Assembly (NCBI GenBank): GCA_934047225.1
Contig: CAKOHE010000018.1
Span: 310,001 to 374,000, forward strand
DNA from: Ypsolopha sequella
Lineage: Eukaryota; Arthropoda; Insecta; Lepidoptera; Ypsolophidae
DNA length: 64,000 bases
Direction: 5' to 3'
Position 1 is the stretch's first letter. Each line of letters begins with the position of its first letter. A program made the translations under genes and the position numbers. Of the stretch, positions 49,600 through 61,500 are shown piece by piece. The notes under the pieces were generated by a model that searched no databases, had not been told where the DNA came from, and worked only from the letters and a program-made list of their open reading frames with translations.

Positions 49600-52500
49600 G
49601 TAATTTTCCTTTAAAGGTTTTGTCTTAGAATATTTTTTGTTTATTTAATAAATAAAATATTTACTTGTAATTAAGCATATACAATACTTTGTATAATAGT
49701 ACATTACGATACGAGAGCGATGAAACGTTTTCTGACGAGTGTGAGTTTGCGGCACGAGCCGAAGGCGAGTGCTGCAATCACACGAGTCGAGAAAAAGTTT
49801 CTCGCACGAGTTTCGTATAATTTTTTATAGCACAAGTGCGGAAAATGCCGACTTTACGCACGCGCAGCGTGCGTAAAGTGGTCATTTTACGCACGGTGTG
49901 CTATAAACTTTATTATGACCATCCGGTTTTACTGTATCTACTTTCCCATTTTTATTTGCAGGTTGGCCAAGACACAGCCTATTGGGACCTCAAAGAAAAG
50001 AAGCAGCAACTGGAGAACAATCATGAAAAACTTCAGCAGAATATGGTCGATGTTCAGATGCAACATGAAGCCATCTCCGGCCAATATCAAGATGAGCTGC
50101 GTTTGAGGCCTGAAACGTTGAACAAGTTCGTATCTTATGCCTTATGGAGCGTTCATAAACCACGTGGTTTCAATTTGTCCTCTTTTGAAACTCTTTCTCC
50201 CCTCATGTAACCTACCGTGGCTTTGCCTGGACCCCCTCCCGGTCGGACCGGATTCCATACAAGGAGGGTGTCAAACGGGACCCCCGTCCGTTGTCTGTCT
50301 GTCTGTCTGTCACAGGGATCTACAGCTTCAGCCGTAATTTTTGGGGTTCCGTAGCCTTTTTTTTTGACATTTTGACATTTAATTACACATTTTAACGTTT
50401 TATTTTGAGAGTTAATTGACATTTATTACGCTATTCTTATGTTTATTATATTTTTTTATTTTTCCGTTACAACATTTAATACGACATACAAAAGTCTCTT
50501 TTATTGGTAATTTTCGATGATAATGGTATCCCTAAGAAGCCAAGAAGTTTTGATGCCTTACCCAAATACCTATATAATTTTGATCACTACAAAAATAATA
50601 TTGGTTTTTACAGCACGTAGTTGCAGTAGTTCGGAAATAAATAAATAAAACCCCTTGAAAATGAATTAATTATTCGAAACCGGTTGGGTGTATAACTATT
50701 AATTAAATGTGTGAAATAGTGTACAAGTCAGTTTTATTTTGTATAATTTTATTAACTGACATTATACCTAGGTACGTAAGTATGGTTGCGTTTCATATAA
50801 CCGACTGAATATAAGCACCGCTTAAATTTCATTTCTCAAATGTTAAATGGGAGTAAGTCGTCGTTGATAATATTCACGAAAAAATATGGTAAATAATGAA
50901 AACTACGAAGCTCAGACACCTTCCCCCTCTAAAAAAATCACGTGGTATGGACAACCCCATAAGGATTGTAAATTGTTAGGTATCTACTAGAAAAATTCAA
51001 AACTCAAAAAACTTCCTGTACAAGGTCAAGGTTCTGCGTACAAGATGGAATTTACATATCTTTTACTACTTACACCATTGACGGAGGTCAATGACTTACA
51101 CAGGCATTTATTTTTCAAGATAGTTTAACTACCCACACTTGCATAGACTTTTTGTTTCGGTACTACCCTCTATATGTCATTTAACACCATATTACAATTA
51201 TAACCGTAGTGAAAGGCTGTTGAAATTAGGCATAATATTGTGCAGCATAAATTGCACGTGTGGCTAATCTTAAATGACGTCACAATTACAAAATGAATAG
51301 TAATGGCTCACACATTGTGAACATCAGTGAACATATTGAACAAATACTTGGCAGGTTATCTAGCACCCGAGAGATATGTGACGTGCTAGAAGACTACAGC
51401 GAGCGTCTAAGAAAGACCTTATCTCGATGCAAGACGGACACGGCAACGTTGGGGGAAGCGTACCAGAAGTCGGGCCAGTTTGTGAAGGATTTAAAGGAGA
51501 AACAACTGCAGGCTGATCAGAAGAATTGTGCTGTTATTGACAGTTTGAAGGAAAAAAGTAAGATTAATTATTTGTCAGTGGTTTATTTGTCAAACTAAAG
51601 TAAGTATATATTTTTGCACGAAGGAAGAAACTGGTAGTTTGTGATAGCAGGAATTGCAACATTCAAAAGTTCGCGACAGTGAGGACAATGTGAAGTGGCT
51701 CATGCACCACAGGAGTTAAGAGGCTATGCGAATTTTATTTTTGTCACTGTCACTCCAAGCGAAAAATCGCGCAGTGCGAGAGGGGCGGATTTACGGCTAA
51801 AGGGAAAAAAGTTAGTTTTATATTTTTATTAAAAAAACTAAAATAGCTAGCAAAATTTCAAATATGAAATCTCTAGATATTGTTTAAATACACCTAATAA
51901 AATATGTTTGAGTTCTGTATGGTTCCTATTCGTCAAACGAGGAGAAAAAGTGTGTTTGAAGACCTCATTTCAACAATTATTTCTATCGAGGAAAATTTAT
52001 CCAAACATGTTTTCCAATTTCAAAACCTTAGATTTTATAGTCAAAATGCATACACCAGAAACTGATTATAATTTTGCGTGTATTTCATGAAATACGCAGA
52101 AAAGAAACACCCGTATTTTTTTCGCATATCGCCTTAAAAGTATATATCCCACTATCACGAACTGTCAGTTTCCTTTTTCATGCAAAAAAAAAAAATATAT
52201 TTTACTAGCCTTTCGCCCGCAGCCCCGCCCGCGTTTATTAAATCTTTGCCCCGTTTTCGGCTTGGCGGTTATTTTATCAACACTCCTGTTATGTATGTAT
52301 GTTGTCCATAGACTACGATAATAATAAAGAAAACCGCATCCAAATCCATCGAATGGTTCTCGAGTTAAAATAAAATGGAACATACTCGTACATAGATACA
52401 GACAGAGAGAGAAAAATCTAAAAATTTTAGTTTTGGCCTCATTACAATACCAATAACCTATTTCATTTAAAATTTCGCAAAAATATTCAAAGTACAGACA

Positions 52501-55500
52501 TGTCCTTTTAGCTACTTTATTATTATCATAAATCAGGTGCAATATTAAGAGGAGGCCTTCCTTTTTCAACAGTTTTTGAACGATTATACTGAATCTACCA
52601 TAGACGCAATCGATATGAAACTTATATACAGTTTTTCCAAACCTTTGTCTTTACGTTGTAAGTAGCGTTACCTAATTGGAAAACTTTCGCTCGATAGATT
52701 TTATTTTGAAAATAGTCTCTTTTTGAGTGTTTTTTTTGGTTTTGTGATTTATCCATTTGATTTTTATGTGTCATTATTTACTATCAATACGAAAATTTTG
52801 TTTATTAACTGTTGTAAGTTCAAAAATGACTTAAATGCGATATTGTAATTTTAGACGAATTTAATCTTAAAATTAGACTCGTTCTGAATCGTTTTACGCG
52901 CATTTTGGCGCACGCGATTTTCAACTTTATGAAATTTAGTCTACGGGTTATAATTGCAAAGCCGCTGTGCGCCTAAGGAAGGCCTCGCTCGGGGCATTAT
53001 AATAGCAGTATCGCAGCCGGATTGTAAAATACCCGCCTTTTTCTGATGAATCGAAACATAACACTTAAATTCTACTTAAATCGAAAAAAAAAATTGAAAT
53101 TCTAATTTACAATGGAAACTCTGCGAATGCAGTATAGACAAAACATAAGTAATAAGGTTTTGTTGATTAACAATTTAATGGATTTTGAATTTAAGTGTTC
53201 TGTTTCGATTAATTAGACAAAGCCGGCTATTTCACAACCTGCGGGTCTACCGCGTAATTCTCATTTTCATCAACATCAACTTGAGATTGAAATTTGACGT
53301 GCGTGCGACGACGCCCGCCTAACATGCCATCTCTTTTGCACGCGTTGAATTTCGCATGCATTTGCTTGAAGTTGATACAAATGAGAATTACGCAGTAGAG
53401 CCCCCGCTCTTAATAATAAGGTGCAATAGTAAATAAGCGTGTTTAGTTTATGTGCCACCTTTTATCTTATACTTTATCCTTTTTCATAGATAAACTAATA
53501 ACTGATCACAGTAACCAAATGGCTCAGTTATTCGAAACCTACAAACAGCAATTGATTGAGCAAAATAACGAGCTCAAAAACAAACTGGAGGCGACGGAGT
53601 TGCAACGTGACGAGTTGACAAGGGATCTGGATCAATACAAGCATTCCTTAGATATGGTACGATCATTGCCGTATTTTAACATTTGGCGCCCAGGACACGT
53701 AAGGTTTACCGCCCCATAAATGAACGAGAAAAAAACAAATATATTTTGATTATAAAATGAAGTAAAATGCAGCAGTGTGTTTATGTGGGCTGAGAATGGG
53801 AATAATTTAATGAATTAAATAATAAAAAATATTAAAAAAACACGCCTGCCATAATTTCAAAATGCACTAAAAAGTAATTTCTATTTTTTTCATTTTATGG
53901 CTGTTATGTTTTACACCCTGTATATATTTATAGCCTATTCCACTCAGGAGGCTATAAGGATTCTAACGATACCACACACTTCGAAATCGGTTGAAGCGTT
54001 AAGTAGTTATGGTGGAATTAAGAAAAATACCCACATGAACCCTGAGCACATAACACTCCTTTTTTTGGGGCAGTCGTGTAAAAACTAAAAAATTTCATTT
54101 TTAGGCCATACAAAAAAATAAACACCATTTATTCCATCCATCCATCTATCAGCCCGTATTCGTCCACTGCTGAACATAGGCCTCCCCAATATTACGCCAC
54201 TTTTGGTGATCCTCAGTCATCCTCATCCAGCCGCTACCCGCAATGTCCTTCAGATCGTCAGTCCAGCGAGCACGAGGGCGGCCTACGCTGCGCTTTGCTG
54301 TACGTGGTCTCCATTCCAATGCCTTACGGCCCCAACGGTTATCACGTCGGCGACAAATATGGCCAGTCCATCATTTATTCAATTCTTAATTTTTTTCCGA
54401 TGGTTAAATTGGTTAAAAATTTCATTAACAGATTTTGTCAAGTCAGCTTCTATATTAAAAATAGCTAAAGTGTTCTTCGCTTATATGGGAACGTAGGAGA
54501 CGTGAATAATTGTTTATTTTTCTAGTAGATCATTCGTCAGATCAATCAGTTATACTTTTTGGAGTTTTATGGCATTCACATCCATAATCTTAGAAGTAAA
54601 AGGTATTAAGTGGAAAGAAAACCATTTTCATTTTGTATATTTTAAAATATAGACGTGTTTTAGTTGAAAATAAAAATATATCATTTTCAACACCTAGTTG
54701 ATAGGCATTATTTGTTGGAAATGATTTCAAGTATAACCCCTTTCAAGGAATAGGTCAAATTTCAGAGCACCCTGTCTGTATATAGCGAAAGGAACTTCAA
54801 TCACCAACCGGATGTCTCACGACATCGCGCTTTTTTTTCGTTGTTTCTCATAGTCATACAAGATAATGCCCGATCCATGGAGAATCATAATTTGCAGCTT
54901 TTTCTGAAAAAATGGGAAACTATAATGAAGCCTCCATATCTGTCCGTCCGGCCACGGTATAACAAAAAAAAACGGGTATAAATACTTAGACTCTTGTCAT
55001 GCATGTCCTACCGGGGAAAGCTCACCTTACCCACATTGTGCTCTTATTAGCTAAAAAGGCAACAAGTATTAAAAGGGAGTCTTCGGGATTTTCCTCAAAA
55101 GTTCATAGTTCATAGTTTTCTTACATTGGGATGCGCGGAAAAAAGGAACATATTCAAATTACATTGCATACAAAGATCTGCTGTAGATATCAGATGTCAG
55201 ATCTCAAACACGATATTACGGAACCGATACTCCACGAAGGAAACTGTCTAGTAGTAAAATGTGACAAAACGATATGGCTATCGCATGTGTCTGTCGATCA
55301 CCTTCTATTAAAGATGCTAAAATATTCGCATTAAGCCTTGACAATGTTTTGAAATCATTGGCTTCTTTTAAACATGTTGCCGTGATTGGAGACATAAATA
55401 TTGATATTTTACCAAGTGGTGACGACAACAATGCTGATATCTACCTGGAAGCCACAGGATATCATGGCTTGCTCCCCACTCATACATTTCCGACGCACAA

Positions 55501-58500
55501 TAAAACATGTCTTGATCACGTCATGTTTAAATCTAATAACAATTCTACAACTTTTGTACTGGACTCCCTTATAACGGATCATAACCCTATACTTTTCTGT
55601 TCTGATTTTACACCTAAACTATACAGAGCAAAATCCAGTACAGTCCGAGTAGATGTACTTGCAGTTGCAGAAGATCTGACTAAGGTTGACTTCTCCGGAA
55701 TTCTGAAATCCACAGACGCCAATACAGCAGCAGAATCCTTGGTAAATACAATTGCTGAATCTATAAAAACTCATAGCCGAGTTGTCAAAATACCGCGAAG
55801 TAAAAGAAACATAAAGCCTTGGATAACACCCGGCCTCCTTAGGTGCATTCGCCATCGCGATAAACTTCACAAAAAGGCAAAACAATCGAATCCCGACAAC
55901 CGAATTCAACAAGTAATCTTTACAAGATATCGAAATTTCTGTAATAATTTACTAAAAAACATTAAGCGAACTTATGAATGTAATCAACTTCAAATGGCGA
56001 ATAAAAATCCTAAAGCAATGTGGAATGTCATAAAAAATATAACTTATCTAAAACAACCAACTGCTCCGCCCACCGAATTATTAAATATATCTCAAGATCC
56101 AAAAGCCTCAGTAAATGTTATTAACCATTACTTCTCGAGTATAGGTGAAACTCTTGCCTCACAAATCCTTGCTCAACATGCTAACGTAAGCAATGACCAC
56201 ACTTCCTCAAACAATCCTACTGAAAACATTAAGGGAAATTCCAAGGCTGTGCTAGCAACTGACGAGGTTGAAATTGACAGACTGATCTTAGGTTTGCGAA
56301 GTGACTGTGCCATAGGCTGGGATCACATTTCAGCTAAAGTTCTAAAAGCCGCGCGGACTCCTCTTATCACTCCTATTACACATGTATGCAACCTAGGCCT
56401 GTCACAGGGCGTTTTCCCCAGAGTTTTTAAAAGGGCCATTGTTCACCCTATCTATAAGAGTGGGGACAGATGCAGTGTCACGAACTACCGGCCTATCTCT
56501 GTGTTAACCATTCTTTCGAAAATACTGGAAAAAGTCTTGAACTGTAGGCTAATTGATTATCTCGAACAGCACAAACTAATTTCAGATAATCAATTCGGAT
56601 TTAGAAAGGGCAAATCTACTGAAGATGCAGTACTAAAGGTCACAAATACCATTGTTGAACAGTTAGATGGGAAACTCAAGACAATAGGTATTTTTCTTGA
56701 TCTTTCAAAGGCTTTCGACACTGTTTCTGTCCCCATTCTATTAAACAAAATGGAAAACATAGGAATCAGAGGCGTTCCCTTAAACATTTTTCGCAACTAC
56801 CTTTGCGAAAGGACCCAGAGTGTGAGAGTCGATAGTTTTACTAGTGACGATCAATTACTCACCTTCGGCGTCCCTCAAGGTAGCGTCTTAGGTCCAACTC
56901 TCTTCCTTATCTACATTAACAGTCTTTGCTCGATGCTCATTCCCAACTGCAAAATAATTACTTACGCAGACGATACTGTTCTACTAATACGAGGCAAAAA
57001 TTGGGAAGAGTGCCGTCTTCACGCCGAAAACACTCAGGATTGTGATGGGCTGGCTTTCGTCAAATTTGTTAACTTTAAATGTTGATAAGACAAAGTTTAT
57101 TACTTTTTCCCATTATTCTAGCCATCAGCCTGACCATGACTCCTATAGCATCTTGGCTCATACCTGTGGAGCCCAAGTCTGCAGATGCAGATGTACCCCT
57201 ATTGTGCGTACCTCTAATATTAAATACTTAGGTGTTATAATGGATAGTACGCTTTCATGGAAGGATCATCTTGAATCCTTAATATCCCGAGTTAGAAAAC
57301 TAATTTATATATTCCGACAACTTAGATGTTCAGCCGATAACCAGACACTCAAAACTGTCTATTATGCGCTCGCGCAATCAGTACTTACATACTGCATTAC
57401 ATCCTGGGGTGGTGCATGCTCATCGCTCTTTATTCGCCTAGAACGAGCCCAAAGAGCTGTCCTCAAGGTCATGACTAAGAAGTCTATCTGGCACGATACA
57501 GACCAGCTGTACAATGAATGTCAGGTGCTATCTGTCAGAAGGCTCTTTATTCATAAAGTTATTCTGCGCAAACACTCTACAATCCCGTATGAATCGTCTA
57601 CTAATATGTCGAAAAGAAGATCGGACCTAGTGTGCAGGGTTGTACAGCACAGGACTCAGTTAGCCGCCCGACACTATAATGTACTTAGTTCTCGTCTGTA
57701 TAACAGAGTAAACGAGGCTGTTAATATTTATCCTCTACTCTTAGCCAAGTGTAAGATTGCGGTCTCGAACTGGCTGCTCACACTTAATTATAAGGATTCA
57801 GAGGCTCTTTTGCGAGTAGTTGTCTAAAAGTATATACACGTCATGGCAACCCTATATTATTTATAATTTACACAATATAAACATAAACATCTGTAACTTC
57901 TTACACAAACAAGTCCCAAAACTTCGTTTATTCGTACCCATAAGTATATATATATATGTATATATAAGTATACATACTCACCCTTACACCCTCTCTCACA
58001 CACCCTCTCAACATCACACACACACCCTCTCACACACACACACACCCTCTCCCTCTCACTCACACACACACCTTCACACCCTCTCTCATACAATCTTTTT
58101 TAATAATTTGCATGCTAAAATTGTTCTTTTACTATTTTTTGTTAAATCAAACCATATATATTTTTTTCTTTTTGTTCTTTTGTTAAAATCCAAACACCAT
58201 GTAATACGCAAATTTTGTAATTATTGTACACCTATAGGAAGGCGTTGGTGACTGTATTACAATTTTATATTACCACAGTTGCCAACGGCACATTTTTATG
58301 TTATATTTTTATCACAAGCAATCATTTGCTTACTTAACTTACAACTTGGTTTTTGTTTTTCTTATCCAAAATTGTTGTACCAAATAAAAATTATTACTTT
58401 TTTTTTATATTTTGCGCATAATAATCTTCGCCATTGTTCGTATTCTCGAAAACGAGCCGAATCAGAAATTTTAAGAGTACGTATTATTTGGAAATGTACT

Positions 58501-61500
58501 AAAGAATAAATAAAAGTCAAAGTAATTTTAGAAAGTGTACAAAAATTCGGAAGCTTGTGTCGTTTTGGCTGTGTATAGGCACAGTATATTGAGATAGGCG
58601 ACCGAAAGTGAACAATCTATCATGCATCGTATAGAAAGCGGAAAAACGAATACAGAAACACGATCTTTGCCGAAGAGCGGCGAAGATTCCTACGCGCATT
58701 ATTTAAGGGTCCGTATAAGGTCAGATCAACACCTACTGTCAGTGCACTGTACGTGTTAGATGCACAACTTCAATTCAAATAACCATTTCACATCGTGTAA
58801 CTTAGTCGATTGGGTTAGTAAAAATAATATAGATAGTAGACTATAGTAGGCTGATCTAAACATTTTTAGGAAAAACGCAAAAGCTTTAAGTTAACTCGAT
58901 AAAAAAAAAATACAAAGTTACCTCTAAATTTCATGTTTTTCGATTGTTAAAATGCCTTCCTTAAATTAAACAGCATTTGTGTTAAGAATAAGTGAGCAAT
59001 ATTTTAATGTAATAATTGTGGTATTTGTCAACAGAAAGACAAAAACATCTTAAGCCTGCAAAACAACTTAAGCCTGCAAAACGAGAGATTACTTCATGAG
59101 TACAATTCTCAATGCAGCGACATGAAGAGTATCATTTCGAAACTGGAGAAGGAGTAAGCTGTTTTATTTTTATATTATAAACTGGTATAAATAGGCTGGT
59201 CTCGTAAATGTTTATATAATTTGTTTTAACGACTCCCACACTACATTATGGTAATTATAACATCAAAAGCAGTTTTGTAAGTACTTACATTGTTTGACTG
59301 ATGTTATAACATTATTACACCGCAAATCTGCGATGTGACTAGCTAAATTTATTATAACAACGTTAGAGAATCAATCAAAAGTGACAACGAGTAAAGAACT
59401 CTCTTTTTCTCATTCTCTCTTCTGATTGGTCTCAGGCATGCACATACTAATTCCAGCATAGTCTCAGAACAACACTGTATCATGACGATCTCTGTTATAA
59501 ATCCGTAATGACGAGTATCATGACAATATCATGACGAGTGTTCTTTTGTAAATTTTTCGTGAAATTTAGTTGAAAATATTATAAATAATGTCACGCAAGG
59601 ACGATAATTTTGATGGTCGTATTGTGTGCAACTGAACATAATTAGGCATTGGGACCCTCGTGCAGTCTTTTACAAAACAAACGAACGTTGTCTCACATTG
59701 GTATCGATTCGGCATAACACGTCATATTAACTTATTTGACAGGACTAAACTTGATTTAAGCGTTCTGTCCTTGTCCTTTCGATAAAGAAAGAAAAAGACA
59801 GGAATTTGTATTTTGGCTTTTATATTTCTTAATATTTTGTTACAAATCCGGATAAATGTGGACAGAAACGTTTTATATTTATCGACGCAACCATGCCTAT
59901 TGTATGAAACCAAACTTAACAACTTCCTTATTATGAACCGCGACGTATTCGACATCATTAAAATATCAATAGTGATGTGATAGGAACTAGTGTTTTTCCG
60001 TGGGCTCCTTGATGATTGAAGCATGGGAGGGGTGTCAAAAATAATGTTGACAGTATTTTGGTTTTTTACAAAATGACTGAAATGTAGTGATGTAGTACAT
60101 TGTTACAATCAGCCCATAATTAATGCCGTTTCATTTTGTTACCCCACACAATAGGTCACAAAAAAAAATCATGACGTCATAAAAACAAAATATGGATCAC
60201 TAACAAATATTATCACCATTTATATTCTTATTTTAAACTTTTAACGAAGCCATTGACATCTCTCCTCTGCTTCAATCATCAAGGAGCCTACGGGAACTGA
60301 TTTTTTTAATACTTGCACTGAGACTGTACAGGCATTAACATTTATCAGGCTAGCAGAGAGTAAAGAAACAGTAGAGTCTCTCAAGAAAGCGCTGACCAAC
60401 CAGGACGAGTTCACAGCAACGATGTGTGACCAGAAAAACGTTCTACACGAAAAAGTGGCTACCCTTGAAGAAGAGAGCTCCAAATTGTATGATGAGATTA
60501 CTGTTCTGAAGAAGAAACTAGAGGTACTACATTGAGGATAAACCATGATTATTGCAAAACGGGTCACTTCAATAACAATTTTTGATCGGGATAGCCGACC
60601 GTTTCAGCAGATTCAGAAGGCAGCCTATTCAATCTATCCGGATAACTGGCCGGTATTCGTTTGTAGATAGATTTGCAATAATCGGGTACTACATTATTTA
60701 TTTATTATAAAAATAAAATAAATTATTTATAGTAAACTAGCGGACGTTCCGCAGCATTGCTCGCGTGCAACCCGTTTCTCTCGATCCCTTGGGAATTTCC
60801 TGAAATCCCTTATTAGTGGATGTCTGCGTCAATCAAGGAACCTACAGCCCAAATTTCATGTTCCTAGGTCCAGCTGTTTGGTCTGGGCGTTGTTAGATCG
60901 GTCAGTCAGTCAGTCATGGTATTCGTTTATGGATAGATTATTTGGGAATGCATTGTCGATACAAAAGTTGACACCCCGTTTCATCCCTTTTAAGGCTGAA
61001 CTTCGAAAAGTTGAAAAGTCCTTTCATGTGTTTCATGTTTCTATCTTCAATGGCTTAAGCTGTGCTTTGTCTGTCATTCAGTCAGTCACGGAACTGTGTT
61101 ATACAGTGTGTTGATTTGGTCAGCAACTTCCATCGCAGGATAGGTTGTGTTCACGATGCTTATTCCAAAAAACTGCAAACAAAATAAAAAGAAGATATGC
61201 CCTTTTTTATTTGTACTAAAATTCTCTTGGTAAATGGTCACTGCGTCACGAAGTGCTGGTTTCGACATACTCGGGTACCCCACCCCACACTGCCGGCCCC
61301 CTCCACCAGTGCTGAGTCAATTTCATCATGTGTGTCGCACTCTAGGCGACTTAAACCGCCCCCAAAATTTCGTAAATATATTTATAAAAAATGGATTTTT
61401 TATTTTTTTCGTTACATATCAGAAGTTGCTGACCAAATCAACAGCCTGTTTATGTCACAGGTAATATTTTTAGAGTCGTGAAAGTGAAATTATAATTTCA

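Noticed and set aside
51293..51354. ATG at 51293 as the start of a separate gene
   Set aside because: Using the acceptor at 51354 gives perfect phase with exons 2 and 4 and a continuous coiled coil.
57857..58093. Minus-strand Cys/Val/Arg-rich frame
   Set aside because: Produced by the CACACCCTCT microsatellite in the LINE 3' region.
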